In this document: one piece after another, positions 1 to 11,553 of the stretch
How the letters are laid out: each line of letters starts with the position of its first letter
How positions within the stretch are numbered: the first letter of the stretch is position 1
Source: Methylomonas sp. ZR1
GTDB taxonomy: Bacteria > Pseudomonadota > Gammaproteobacteria > Methylococcales > Methylomonadaceae
Assembly (NCBI RefSeq): GCF_013141865.1
Contig: NZ_RCST01000001.1
Location: forward strand, 4,092,001-4,156,000
Direction of reading: 5' to 3'
Length of the DNA: 64,000 bases
Position numbers and translations under genes: made by a program
Notes under the pieces: model-generated
What the model was told of the DNA's origin: nothing
Seen by the model: the letters and a program-made list of their open reading frames with translations, nothing else
Database searches by the model: none

Positions 1-2
1 AA

Positions 3-791
3 CAGGCGCAAGTAGAGCAGGCACAGAGCGAATGGCAAGCATTGGGCGAAGGCGAACCTACTGCGTTGGCGCTACGCAAGCCGCAACTCGCCGAGGCGCA
101 AGCCAAGCTCAAGGCCGCCGAAGCCGATCTGGCCAAGGCCAAACTCAATCGCAGCCGCTGCGAATTGAGGGCACCGTTTGCCGGGCGGGTGCTCAGCAAG
201 CAAGCAGGCTTGGGTCAATATCTGCCATCAGGCGCAGTGATAGCACGGATTTATGCCAGCGATGTCGCCGAGGTACGTCTACCCATAAGCACCGAGCAAC
301 TGGCCTTTTTGGAGCTGCCTTTGGGGCAACATGGCAAGACCGGCCACTGGCCGGCGGTGACTTTGCGCGCGGAACTGGCCGGCAAACCGCATAGCTGGCA
401 AGGCCGCATCGTCCGCAGCGAAGCGGCGCTGGACGACAACAGCGGCCAGCTTTATCTGGTCGCGCAAGTCGCCGAGCCGTTCCGGGAAAGCGCGGATAGG
501 CCGCCCTTGCTGAGCGGATTATTCGTGCAAGCCGAGATCGAAGGCGTGTTCCGGGAAGGTTTGTTTAGCTTGCCGCGCACGGCTTTGAACGGCTTGCAAC
601 AAGCCAAATTGGTCGACGCCGAGCAACGCTTGGAAATCCGCCAGCTGCAAGTGCTGCGCCACGACGCCGAGCGTGTCGTCGTCAAGGCCGGATTAAATCC
701 CGGCGAGCGGGTAGTGGTGTCGGAATTGCCGGTGGCGGTGGCCGGCATGAAAGTCACCGCAGTCGAAGCGCAGCCTGACGCTGCCCCATGA
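3..791 (+). CDS. RND efflux periplasmic adaptor (HlyD/MFP family), 5' truncated by window edge
   Basis: The reading frame is open from the first complete codon, so the N-terminus lies outside the window. The visible 262 residues begin in an Ala/Gln/Lys-rich alpha-helical hairpin, followed by the second half of a lipoyl-type domain (CELRAPFAGRV) and a beta-barrel/membrane-proximal region ending in PGERVVVSELPVAVAGMKV, the usual end of membrane-fusion proteins. Such adaptors link an inner-membrane RND pump to an outer-membrane channel. The stop overlaps the start of the permease gene (ATGA at 788-791), so the two are translationally coupled. The substrate cannot be read from the sequence. Confidence 0.9.
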   Translation, partial: QAQVEQAQSEWQALGEGEPTALALRKPQLAEAQAKLKAAEADLAKAKLNRSRCELRAPFAGRVLSKQAGLGQYLPSGAVIARIYASDVAEVRLPISTEQLAFLELPLGQHGKTGHWPAVTLRAELAGKPHSWQGRIVRSEAALDDNSGQLYLVAQVAEPFRESADRPPLLSGLFVQAEIEGVFREGLFSLPRTALNGLQQAKLVDAEQRLEIRQLQVLRHDAERVVVKAGLNPGERVVVSELPVAVAGMKVTAVEAQPDAAP

Positions 792-3700
792 TGCCCACCA
801 ACCAGCGATTGGGTTTATTGGCTTGGTTCGCCGGCAATCCGGTCGCGGCCAATCTATTGATGCTGCTGATTCTGACCGGCGGCGTGCTGGGTGTGCTCGG
901 TATCGATAAAGAAGTATTTCCGCGTTTCAGCCCTAATATCATCGTGATCGAAGCTGTATTCCCTGGCGCTGGCCCCTCGGAAGTCGAGGAATCGGTATGC
1001 GTACCCATTGAGGAAGCGATCCATGATGTACCGGGCGTTAAACATCTGCACGCCGAGATTAGGGGCGATAACTGCAAGATCGAAGTTGAAATTCTGCCGG
1101 ACCATGACCGAAACCAGATGATGGCAACCCTGCAAAGCCGGGTGGAAGCTATTCCGCGCCTGCCGAAACAGCTGGAAAAAATCCAGGTGTTGCCGGCTGG
1201 CCGGGACGACGACGACGGTGTGATCTGGCTGGCCTTGCACGGGGCCACCGATGCCGCCACCTTGCAACGCTACGGCGACCGGATTCAGGAACAACTAGCG
1301 GCGATTCCGGGCGTCAGCCGCGCGCGTAACTACGGTGAGCTGGCCTATGAAATCGACATCGAAGTGTTGCCGCACCAATTACGCAAATATCAGCTGACGC
1401 TGGACGACGTAGCACAAGCCTTGCGTAAGGCCTCGGTCGATCTGCCGGGCGGCCTGATCAAGAATCCCGACGGCGAGTTGCAACTGCGAGTCAGCGGCCG
1501 GGCCCGCGATGCCGACGCCGTCGGCGCGTTGATCCTCAAGACTTTGCCGGACGGCAACCGGGTGCGGCTTGAGCAAATCGCCACCATCAAAGACGGCCTG
1601 GAAGAACGCTTATGGGCCTGGCATCACAATGGCCAAACCGCGCAGGGTTGGGAGATTCACGCCGAACAGGACAGCGTGGCGGTGGCGCGGCGCGTCAAAG
1701 CGTATGTCGAAGAAATGCGCGGGCAATTGCCGGACGGCTTGCGTCTGATTACCTGGTGGGACGATTCACAAGCTTACGACGAGCGCATCGGCACGCTATT
1801 GGAAGATGGCTTGAGCGGCTTTGTGCTGGTCTGTTTGGTGCTGACCTTGTTCTTAAGGCTGCGGGTGGCGCTGTGGGCCGGCGTCGGCATTTTTACTTCG
1901 GTGCTGGGTGCGTTTTGGCTGATGCCGGCCCTGGATATTTCCTTGAATATGCTGTCCTTATTCGGTTTCTTGCTGGCGATGGGCATCTTGGTGGACGACG
2001 CCATCATCATCGGCGAAAGTGTGCATAGCCGGCAGATAGAAGGCCGGTATTCGCCGCTGCAAGCTACGATAAAGGGGGTACAGGAGGTAGCGCTGCCGGT
2101 GAGCCTGTCGGTATTAATCGTACTGGTAGCGTTTTTGCCCGGCCTATTTTTACCGGGTTGGGCAGGGCAACTGATGCGGCCGATTTGCCTGGTGATGATC
2201 TTGACGCTGGTGTTCTCGCTAATCGAAGCCTTGCTGATTTTGCCGTCGCATCTGGTCGGCGACATCGATACCCAGGCCAAACCCGGCCGTTTACAACGCT
2301 TGCGCGAGCGAATGAATCAGAGCTTGGATCGTTTCGTCGTGCGTGTTTACCAGCCGCTGTTGGAAACGGCACTGGCTTGGCGCTATTTGACCGTGGCCTT
2401 GTTCATCGCCCTGCTGGCAATTTGCACGGCCTTGGTGCTGAGCGACCGGGTGCGGCAGTCGATTAATCCGGACGTCACCAAGGATAGTTTTTGGGTATCG
2501 ATGCAATTGCCGCAGAGTGCGCCTTACAGCGAGGCTCAAGCACTGGCAACCCAAGTGGAAAAAGCCCTGTTTGCTTTACGCGACGAACTGGACGGCGTGG
2601 ATCCAGCAGGCCGGCAAAATATGCACGCCGCTCATGCCAACGACCAGAGTGTGATCGTCGGTGTGGAAACGATTATTTGGGAGCATGGCGCCGGCATTTG
2701 GTTGGAGTTTTCGGCAGAAGGCCGCCGGCGTTTGAAAGTTGAAGACTTCATCCGCGACTGGCGGCAACGTATCGGCGATATTGGCCGGGGCAAGGTGGAT
2801 TTTATTTATAAAGAAGGCGATGTGCCTTACGACATCGAGTTGCTGCTGGGCGCCGGCGACCCAAGTCTGCTGCAACCCGCCGCCGAGCAACTCAAAACGG
2901 CATTGGCGGCGTTTCCCGGGGTTTACGATGTGATCGACTCGTCCGAACCGGGCAAACCGGAAGTACGGCTGGCGTTAAAGCCGGAAGCCGAACGCCTGGG
3001 CTTGCGCCTGGAACAACTGGCCGAGCAAGTTCGCCAGGGTTATTACGGCGAGGAGGTACACCGCTTCCTGCGCGGCCGCCGCGAAGTGAAAGTGATGGTG
3101 CGCTATCCTCTGGAACAACGGCAATCGCTGGATGCGTTGAAGGCGCAACCGGTGCGCCTGCCGAACGGCAGCAGCGTACCGCTGAACGATCTGGCCGAGA
3201 TCAAGCTGGTGCAAGGGTATTCCCGGCTGAATCGCGAAGACCGGCATCGGGTATTGAAGGTGCAGGCCCGCGTCGATCCGACCAAGGCCGATGTCAACGG
3301 CATTTACGCCGAGCTGGAGAACAGTGCCTTGCCGCGTCTGGAGCAGGCGTTTCCCGGCTTGAATGTGCAAATCGGCCAACAGCGCCAGGAACAGGAAGCG
3401 ATGCTGGCGGCCTTCGGTAAAAATACCTTGATCGCGCTGTTGGTGATCTATGCTTTGATCGCGGTGCCGTTTAAATCTTACAGCAAACCGCTGATCTTTC
3501 TGCTGGCCGCGCCGGTGGCCTGGAGCGGCGCGGTGCTGGCGCATTGGGCGGCCGGACTGCCCTTGTCGATGGAATCGTTAGTAGGCATGATTGCGGCTAG
3601 CGGCGTGGTGGTAAACGACAGCCTGGTGCTGCTGGATTATATTCGTCAGCACGGCGACGAGGATAGCTCGGTGGAACACCTGATCAGCGCCGCCTGTATC

Positions 3701-3895
3701 GCCCGTTTTCGGCCGATCTTGCTGGCCTTTCTAACCAACTTTGCCGGTTTTTTGCCGACCTTACTGGAAACCAGCCAGCAAGCGCAGTTCCTGATTCCGA
3801 TGACTTTGTCGCTGTCGGCCGGTCTGTTGATCGGCATGGCAGCCAGCTTGATTTTGACGCCGGTTTGTTATGCGATTTTGGGGGCCAGACGGTAG
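788..3895 (+). CDS. RND (AcrB/MMPL-type) efflux permease
   Basis: At 1035 residues this is full length for a resistance-nodulation-division inner-membrane pump. It has the N-terminal transmembrane segment (NPVAANLLMLLILTGG), two large periplasmic loops and two clusters of transmembrane helices. The proton-relay motif LVDDAII is present with Asp403 and Asp404, matching the paired Asp of TM4 in AcrB. The C-terminal half carries the mirrored motif GVVVNDSLVLLD. It overlaps the upstream adaptor by four bases. Family knowledge: proton-driven export of drugs, metals or lipophiles across the envelope as a trimer. No outer-membrane channel gene follows, so either it lies upstream of the window or a shared channel is used. 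The substrate is not assigned. Confidence 0.93.
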   Translation: MMPTNQRLGLLAWFAGNPVAANLLMLLILTGGVLGVLGIDKEVFPRFSPNIIVIEAVFPGAGPSEVEESVCVPIEEAIHDVPGVKHLHAEIRGDNCKIEVEILPDHDRNQMMATLQSRVEAIPRLPKQLEKIQVLPAGRDDDDGVIWLALHGATDAATLQRYGDRIQEQLAAIPGVSRARNYGELAYEIDIEVLPHQLRKYQLTLDDVAQALRKASVDLPGGLIKNPDGELQLRVSGRARDADAVGALILKTLPDGNRVRLEQIATIKDGLEERLWAWHHNGQTAQGWEIHAEQDSVAVARRVKAYVEEMRGQLPDGLRLITWWDDSQAYDERIGTLLEDGLSGFVLVCLVLTLFLRLRVALWAGVGIFTSVLGAFWLMPALDISLNMLSLFGFLLAMGILVDDAIIIGESVHSRQIEGRYSPLQATIKGVQEVALPVSLSVLIVLVAFLPGLFLPGWAGQLMRPICLVMILTLVFSLIEALLILPSHLVGDIDTQAKPGRLQRLRERMNQSLDRFVVRVYQPLLETALAWRYLTVALFIALLAICTALVLSDRVRQSINPDVTKDSFWVSMQLPQSAPYSEAQALATQVEKALFALRDELDGVDPAGRQNMHAAHANDQSVIVGVETIIWEHGAGIWLEFSAEGRRRLKVEDFIRDWRQRIGDIGRGKVDFIYKEGDVPYDIELLLGAGDPSLLQPAAEQLKTALAAFPGVYDVIDSSEPGKPEVRLALKPEAERLGLRLEQLAEQVRQGYYGEEVHRFLRGRREVKVMVRYPLEQRQSLDALKAQPVRLPNGSSVPLNDLAEIKLVQGYSRLNREDRHRVLKVQARVDPTKADVNGIYAELENSALPRLEQAFPGLNVQIGQQRQEQEAMLAAFGKNTLIALLVIYALIAVPFKSYSKPLIFLLAAPVAWSGAVLAHWAAGLPLSMESLVGMIAASGVVVNDSLVLLDYIRQHGDEDSSVEHLISAACIARFRPILLAFLTNFAGFLPTLLETSQQAQFLIPMTLSLSAGLLIGMAASLILTPVCYAILGARR

Positions 3896-4370
3896 GTGGT
3901 ATCGATGTAAAAACCAAAGCGGTAAGTTTGGCCTGATACATTGGTGGCGGGGGTTTTTGGCAGGTAGCGATGTTGCTACCGCTTACTAAATTAGCGGCGG
4001 ATTCGCGTTGTAAGACAATCCTATCAAGCCGGTGTTATGCTGCGAGGTACGGTGGCAGTGACGGGTATTTTCATTTACTAAAACATAGCTTTAGGGAGGT
4101 CTGAAAACATTTGTCATCGTTGTGTATGCGCGGATCTAGTAAGGTGATTGCAAAGGGCCCGCGCTTTCAGGGGAGGGGCGCTTAGGTGTTATTATGAGTT
4201 ACCTTGGGAAAGGTCGGCGCCGTTCAGTTTTTTCCGTTCTTTTTAAAATAGCCACTCTGATCTCAGAATTTTTGGACACATTGTTCTTTACTTTGTCGTC
4301 AGTATTACTCGCCTGTGCCTGCCGATTTTGAGAATGGGTACAGTGATCTTTCCATACACGGGAGTCCACC
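3896..4370. other. Intergenic region between efflux pump and peptidase
   Basis: There are 475 bases without a convincing gene. A short hairpin (GGTAGC, six-base loop, GCTACC at 3963-3980) lies 68 bases after the permease stop and may help end transcription, although no T run follows on the plus strand. The downstream gene has a Shine-Dalgarno-like GGGAG about ten bases ahead of its ATG. No other feature was recognised. Confidence 0.5.
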
Positions 4371-6668
4371 ATGAACAAACAGACATTCATCGCATCCGCC
4401 GTCATCACTACCTTAGTGGGTTGCGCCACGCCGCCGATTGAGCAGAAAGCGACCATCGAAAATGATTTGAGTACCGAATTACCCGCTTCAGCCGCCGGCA
4501 TATCTGCAGAGCCACTGTACTTTTCTTCGCAACAAGAAGCCGAAAGCGCTTTGATCGGTTATAACTACGGGCTGACCCTGCTTGCCGATGGCCGGGTTCA
4601 AGCATTTGTCTCGGGTTTAAACGGGTCGGGCATGGAAAACCCATTCGACGTGGTCAGGGCAAAATCGCAAAGTTCATCAGCCAAGATTACCGACCTGGCC
4701 GAGGCGGAAACTGAAATGGCATTTCCGCAAATTACCCTAACAGGCAAAAAGAACGGTCAGGCAGCTATCGACGCATTGGGCGACAAGCTGGGGGATGTGG
4801 CTAAAGCCTACGACATGTCCAGCGAACGCCTGGAAGATATATTGCGCACCGATGCGTCCGCCTGGATCGATGAAAGCGGCCGCCTGCTTTATATCGACGA
4901 GCATACCAAAATCACTCAAGGACAAGGCGAGCAAGAAACCGCCACGGTCACCAGCACAGGTAGCGGCGTAGCCAGTACGGCAACTGCCGACCCATTCGCC
5001 CTGCACAGCAAGCCTGATTCCAATCGGGTTATTTATTTGGACTTCAATGGCCACGTCGCAACCAACACGGCCTGGAGTATGACTACGCTTACCGCTCAAG
5101 CCTATGATATAGATGGCAACCCGGGCGCTTTCAGCACTACGGAATTAAATAACATTCGGGAAATATGGCAACGGGTAGCGGAAGACTACGCCCCCTTCGA
5201 TGTTGACGTGACGACCCAGGAGCCCACTTTGGATGCCTTGAGGCGCACTAGCACCAGTGACATTCAGTACGGCACTCGAGCCGTGGTTACCCGGTCTATG
5301 CCGGAACTTTGCAACCAAACTTGCGGCGGCGTCGCTTACGTTAATGTGTTTTCATATTATTCAGCCGCCTACCCGGAACGCTATCGGCCCGCCTGGGTAT
5401 TCTTCGACAAACTGGGCAACGGTTATCCCAAATATGTTGCAGAAGCTATTTCACACGAAGTAGGGCATAACTTAAACCTCAATCATGATGGCAATGCCAG
5501 CACCGGCTACTATGCCGGCCATGGTAGCGGTACTACCGGCTGGGCGCCGATCATGGGGGTGGGCTATTACAAACCTGTCGCACAATGGAGTAAAGGCGAG
5601 TATCCGGGCGCCAACAATCTGCAGGATGATCTTGCAGTAATAAACGCTGCGGGTGCTTCTGTGCGGCCCGATGACTTCCCTGACACAACTGCCAGTGCGG
5701 CACCATTAGCCGGCGACGCCAGTGCGGTTTCACAAAGTGGCATCATCGAGCGCACAACGGACGTCGACGTTTTCGTATTTTCAACCGGCGGGGGCAGCGC
5801 GCAGTTGAATGTTACACCCGATGCAATAGCGCCCAATTTGGATGTGTTGTTAACGTTAATTGACGCGCAAGGCAAAACGGTGGCCCAAGCCAATCCGGTG
5901 GACAGCTTGGCGGCATCCTTAAACGTCTCGCTCAACGCCGGAAAATATTTCCTGAAAATCGAAGGAGTAGGCAAAGGCGACTTAACTACGGGTTACTCTG
6001 ACTACGGCAGCCTTGGTCAATACCAAATTACCGGCAATTACCCGGTTGTAGCTTTGGTGCCACCCTCAGCGGTGATCACGGCCCTGCCAACTGTCGGCGA
6101 CGCTCCGCTTAATGTTACGTTGAATGGTGCCGGCTCAAGCACTAAAAACGGCTCGATCTCTTCATACGCCTGGAATTTCGGCGATGGTTCTGCGGCAACT
6201 ACTGGCACATCGGTCAGCCACATCTACAATACCCCAGGCGCCTATACCGCAACACTAACCGTTACCGATAGCAGCGGTTTGAAAACCAGCACCACACAAA
6301 GTATTCAGGCGGCGCAAAGTGTCGTAGCGATGAATATGAAAGTTGCCAGTACCGTGATGACTCGAAAATTGTTAAGCGGAGGTAAATCGCAATGTGTCGC
6401 CAACATTACCGTTAAATCCGGAACATCGACCATTACCGGTGCCGGCGTTTATGGTACTTGGAGTGGCTCAGTCACCTCGGGCACCAGCAAAACTAATGTG
6501 ACCGGGGCAAGCTATTCCATTACCGGTACAAAGGGCTCGACCAGTTTGAGCAGTGCCCTGTTACCTAGCAACAGCAAGGGTACTTGCGCGTTCACCGTCA
6601 CCAAGGTAGTTAAAAATGGCTACTTGTACGATGGTAGTGGCGCTATTTCACGCAGTTTGTCCTGGTAA
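4371..6668 (+). CDS. Secreted lipoprotein zinc peptidase with PPC-like and PKD domains
   Basis: This 765-residue protein begins with a lipoprotein signal; the lipobox LVGC puts the lipidated Cys at position 18. The catalytic region holds HEVGHNLNLNH at 362-372 followed by Asp, a metzincin-type HExxHxxxxxH zinc site in which the usual Gly is replaced by Asn. A Met-turn-like PIMGVGY lies about 30 residues later. After it come a pre-peptidase C-terminal-like beta region (about 455-550), one PKD domain (about 565-650, with SYAWNFGDGS) and a C-terminal beta-rich segment. Family knowledge suggests a cell-surface or released metalloprotease; its target is unknown. The gene stands alone, with a hairpin downstream. 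The N-terminal ~220 residues probably form a propeptide (inference). Confidence 0.82.
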   Translation: MNKQTFIASAVITTLVGCATPPIEQKATIENDLSTELPASAAGISAEPLYFSSQQEAESALIGYNYGLTLLADGRVQAFVSGLNGSGMENPFDVVRAKSQSSSAKITDLAEAETEMAFPQITLTGKKNGQAAIDALGDKLGDVAKAYDMSSERLEDILRTDASAWIDESGRLLYIDEHTKITQGQGEQETATVTSTGSGVASTATADPFALHSKPDSNRVIYLDFNGHVATNTAWSMTTLTAQAYDIDGNPGAFSTTELNNIREIWQRVAEDYAPFDVDVTTQEPTLDALRRTSTSDIQYGTRAVVTRSMPELCNQTCGGVAYVNVFSYYSAAYPERYRPAWVFFDKLGNGYPKYVAEAISHEVGHNLNLNHDGNASTGYYAGHGSGTTGWAPIMGVGYYKPVAQWSKGEYPGANNLQDDLAVINAAGASVRPDDFPDTTASAAPLAGDASAVSQSGIIERTTDVDVFVFSTGGGSAQLNVTPDAIAPNLDVLLTLIDAQGKTVAQANPVDSLAASLNVSLNAGKYFLKIEGVGKGDLTTGYSDYGSLGQYQITGNYPVVALVPPSAVITALPTVGDAPLNVTLNGAGSSTKNGSISSYAWNFGDGSAATTGTSVSHIYNTPGAYTATLTVTDSSGLKTSTTQSIQAAQSVVAMNMKVASTVMTRKLLSGGKSQCVANITVKSGTSTITGAGVYGTWSGSVTSGTSKTNVTGASYSITGTKGSTSLSSALLPSNSKGTCAFTVTKVVKNGYLYDGSGAISRSLSW

Positions 6669-6677
6669 TTTAATGCT

Positions 6678-6708
6678 CGGGGGCGGCTGGTTCTTGGCCG
6701 TCCCCGAC
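6678..6708 (+). terminator. Stem-loop after the peptidase gene
   Basis: An 11-bp stem with one G-U pair and a nine-base loop lies ten bases after the stop codon of the secreted peptidase. There is no T run behind it, so it may stabilise the mRNA end or act as a weak terminator. Confidence 0.45.
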
Positions 6709-6959
6709 GTATTCCGGAGTTGTCCCGGTTGACGATAATTCATCCGAAATCTGGATAACCTTAAAAACATTGCCGCTCCCGCTTACATCCCCTAGCGGCT
6801 TATCCCTCCTCTCCCAAAAGCTTCTATTGCCCTGCTCAACAACAAGCCCGCAAATAGTCGGCTCTGCGTCGTCATGTAAACTGCCAAAGACGCGCAACCC
6901 CCTGCCGCGCTAAAATTCCCCTATTGTGCGGCGTCGCACCCAGCCAACTTTTGACCATC

Positions 6960-8846
<1,887 letters not shown>

Positions 8847-8848
8847 TC

Positions 8849-9358
8849 ATGTACCAACTGATGGTGTTGTTTTTTGAGATTTGCATTATGCGCAAAGGCC
8901 CGCAGGATGTGCCGGCGTCGCCTTGGTTAATGCGGCTGATGTTCGTACCCTATTTGCTGGTTAATCTATTGATTTTGCTGCTGGATAGCGATTGGTCGCA
9001 TGCCCTGCTGCAAATTGCCGCCGAGACGGTGTTGATGATAGGTTTCTGCTATCCGCTACTCTATTTTTCCGGGAAAACCGCCCGTTTTCCGCAAACTCTG
9101 ACGGCATTACTGGGTTCCGATGTGGTGATTAGTCTGTGCGCCATTCCGGCGGTCGCCAGTCTGTATACCCAGATCAGTCAGGTGGCATATATCGCGATGA
9201 TAGCTCTGATGGGCTGGCATTGGCTGGTTAACGGCAATATTTTTCGGCATGCCCTGGATAGGCCGTTGATGTTCGGCTTGGCGTTGGCTTTTTTATATAT
9301 ACTGATTTCCACACAGGTCATGACTTTGTTGTTTACCGAGATCGCTGTTAGCGATTAG
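8849..9358 (+). CDS. Small multi-pass inner-membrane protein, unknown function
   Basis: The 169-residue protein has about four hydrophobic helices and short polar ends. I do not recognise a characterised family. The start at 8849 is chosen because it is the first ATG after the yheS stop, two bases away; an in-frame extension to 8807 would overlap yheS. It is followed after eight bases by a universal stress gene with a strong Shine-Dalgarno, so the three genes probably form one transcript. Confidence 0.7.
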   Translation: MYQLMVLFFEICIMRKGPQDVPASPWLMRLMFVPYLLVNLLILLLDSDWSHALLQIAAETVLMIGFCYPLLYFSGKTARFPQTLTALLGSDVVISLCAIPAVASLYTQISQVAYIAMIALMGWHWLVNGNIFRHALDRPLMFGLALAFLYILISTQVMTLLFTEIAVSD

Positions 9359-9366
9359 GAGGAATT

Positions 9367-9810
9367 ATGTCGATTTATAAACATGTTTTATTGGCGGCCG
9401 ATTTTTTTGAACATGGCGGTCAAGTTGCGGAAAAAGCCAGGCAAATGGCCGCGCAAAACGCTGCCCAACTGAGCTTGGTACATGTGGTCGATAATTTGCC
9501 GATTACCGATCCGGCCTATGGCCCCATCATTCCCTTCGATGTGGATCTGACCCAGGAACTGATGGATGCCACCAAGAAACGCCTGCACGAGCTGGGCGAA
9601 AAACTGAATGTCCCCGCCGAACGCCAATATTTGGAAATGGGTAGCCCCAAATTGGAAATCGTCCGGGTAGCCGAAGAAAATCAGGCCGATTTAATCGTCG
9701 TAGGTTCTCATGGCCGTCATGGTTTTGCCTTGTTGCTAGGTTCGACTGCCAACGGGGTGCTGCATCACGCCAAATGCGACGTACTGGCGGTGCGCTTAGC
9801 GGATGATTGA
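9367..9810 (+). CDS. Universal stress protein, UspA family
   Basis: A single Usp domain of 147 residues. It starts with the strand YKHVLLAAD and ends with the ATP-binding signature GSHGRHGFALLLGSTANGV, which fits the G-2x-G-9x-G(S/T) pattern of nucleotide-binding Usp proteins. AGGAGG lies immediately upstream at a good distance from the ATG. The stop overlaps the cobU start by eight bases, which links this stress gene physically to the cobalamin genes; a functional link is not implied. Cytoplasmic; precise role unknown. Confidence 0.92.
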   Translation: MSIYKHVLLAADFFEHGGQVAEKARQMAAQNAAQLSLVHVVDNLPITDPAYGPIIPFDVDLTQELMDATKKRLHELGEKLNVPAERQYLEMGSPKLEIVRVAEENQADLIVVGSHGRHGFALLLGSTANGVLHHAKCDVLAVRLADD

Positions 9811-10330
9811 GCTGGTTTTAGGCGGCGCCCGTTCCGGTAAAAGCCGCTATGCCGAGCAACAGGCCTTGGCCTCCGGCCTGCCCGTGGTCTACATCGCCAC
9901 CGCTGAAGCCGGCGACGACGAAATGCACAGCCGCATCCAGCACCATCAACAACGCCGGCCGTCGCATTGGTTAACCGTTGAAGAACCCATCGCCTTGGCG
10001 GATGTGATTAACGAATATGCCGGCAAACAACATTGCTTGCTGGTGGACTGTCTGACGTTGTGGTTATGCAATGTGTTGTTCGATAAACAAGGCAATCTGC
10101 AAGAACAGCGCTATCAGCAACAAGCCGATGCCTTATGCGCCGTACTGGCGGCCGGCAGGCAACGGGTGATTATGGTCAGCAACGAAGTGGGCCTGGGTGT
10201 CGTAGCCGCCGACGCCACGACGCGCCGATTCGTCGATGAAGCCGGCTTTTTACATCAAAGACTCGCGCAAATCAGCGACAAGGTGGTGCTGGTCACCGCC
10301 GGTTTGCCGCAAATCCTCAAAACCCTGTAA
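9803..10330 (+). CDS. cobU: Adenosylcobinamide kinase / adenosylcobinamide-phosphate guanylyltransferase
   Basis: CobU phosphorylates adenosylcobinamide and then transfers GMP to it, activating the corrinoid for attachment of the lower ligand. The P-loop GGARSGKS is at residues 7-14, and the conserved His pair for guanylylation lies near 47-48 in RIQHHQQRRP. The length of 175 residues is typical. VSNEVGLGVV is the other family hallmark. It overlaps the preceding stress gene and is followed after seven bases by cobT, as expected for a lower-ligand assembly operon. Confidence 0.95.
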   Translation: MIELVLGGARSGKSRYAEQQALASGLPVVYIATAEAGDDEMHSRIQHHQQRRPSHWLTVEEPIALADVINEYAGKQHCLLVDCLTLWLCNVLFDKQGNLQEQRYQQQADALCAVLAAGRQRVIMVSNEVGLGVVAADATTRRFVDEAGFLHQRLAQISDKVVLVTAGLPQILKTL

Positions 10331-10337
10331 TTTGATT

Positions 10338-11378
10338 ATGAACAGTTTATCCGCGCCGATTGCCGCGCCTGATGCCGCTTATTACCAACAAGCTTTAAGC
10401 AGGCAAGCGCAATTAACCAAGCCGCCCGGCTCCCTAGGGTTGCTGGAGGATTGCGCGGTCAGGTTGGCGGCGATGCAGCGCCGGGCAATGCCTAAACTGG
10501 AAAAAATCCATATCAGCGTATTTGCCGCCGATCACGGCATTGCCGAGGAAGGCGTCTCGGCATTTCCGCAAGTGGTAACGATGGAAATGGTCAAAAACTT
10601 CGCGGCCGGCGGTGCCGCGGTGAATGTGCTGGCCCGGCATGTCGATGCCTATTTCGAAGTCGTCGATGTCGGTCTATTGCAGCCAATGGCCTTACCCAAT
10701 GTAATCAGCCATCGAGCCGGTGCCGGCACCGCCAATTTCTCCCGGACAGCGGCGATGAACGACGAACAGTTAACTATCGCCTTGGCCGCCGGCCGGGCTG
10801 CCGTCGAGCGGGCGGTGGCGAACGGCGCCGATTTGTTTATCGGCGGGGAAATGGGCATCGCCAATACCACCAGCGCCAGCGCTTTGGCGGCCGCCAGTTT
10901 GCGGATACCGGCCGCCGAGATTACCGGTGCCGGCACCGGTTTGAACGCTGGACAAATCGACCACAAAGCCGGTGTTATCGACTCGGCCTTGCAGCACCAC
11001 CAAGCTGCTTTGCAGACGCCTTTGGATATTTTAAAAACCTTGGGCGGTTTTGAAATCGCCGCTCTCACCGCAGCCTATATCAGCGCCGCCCAGCAAGGTT
11101 TGCCGGTGTTGATAGATGGCTTTATCAGCAGTGTCGCGGCGTTGCTGGCGGTGGGAATCAATCCCGGCTGCGTGGACTGGTTTTTTTACGGCCATTGTTC
11201 TGCGGAAAAAGGCCATGCCCGCATCCTGCAAGCCTTGAACGCTCAGCCGTTGTTGAATCTACAGATGCGCCTGGGCGAGGGTAGCGGCGCGGTGTTGGCG
11301 GTACCCTTACTGCAAATGGCCTGTCGTTTACACAATGAAATGGCCACATTCAGTCAAGCGCAAGTCTCTACTGCCTGA
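10338..11378 (+). CDS. cobT: Nicotinate-nucleotide:dimethylbenzimidazole phosphoribosyltransferase
   Basis: CobT makes alpha-ribazole phosphate from nicotinate mononucleotide and 5,6-dimethylbenzimidazole. The 346-residue protein shows TKPPGSLG near the N-terminus, GEMGIANTTSAS in the centre and RLGEGSGA near the C-terminus, the last holding the catalytic Glu of the family. The start at 10338 (seven bases after cobU) is chosen over an upstream in-frame start at 10236 that lies inside cobU. Its product feeds CobS, encoded downstream. BluB, encoded 1.3 kb downstream, supplies the base. Confidence 0.95.
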   Translation: MNSLSAPIAAPDAAYYQQALSRQAQLTKPPGSLGLLEDCAVRLAAMQRRAMPKLEKIHISVFAADHGIAEEGVSAFPQVVTMEMVKNFAAGGAAVNVLARHVDAYFEVVDVGLLQPMALPNVISHRAGAGTANFSRTAAMNDEQLTIALAAGRAAVERAVANGADLFIGGEMGIANTTSASALAAASLRIPAAEITGAGTGLNAGQIDHKAGVIDSALQHHQAALQTPLDILKTLGGFEIAALTAAYISAAQQGLPVLIDGFISSVAALLAVGINPGCVDWFFYGHCSAEKGHARILQALNAQPLLNLQMRLGEGSGAVLAVPLLQMACRLHNEMATFSQAQVSTA

Positions 11379-11553
11379 AATAGGTTTTACGTTGGCAATC
11401 TGCGTCAGGCGCAATGGCGGGGCCTTGGGCTTTCCCGTATCATTAGCCGCGAAAAATAAGCTGGGCTGACGTCGAGCTTGCTTTGCGACCGGCAACTGTC
11501 CTAACGGCAGGTGCACATAATAATAAAAACATACAACTGATTTGGTAAACAAC

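Noticed and set aside
6670..6897. Minus-strand 75-residue ORF after the peptidase gene
   Set aside because: It covers the stem-loop downstream of the peptidase, has no ribosome site and no recognisable similarity.
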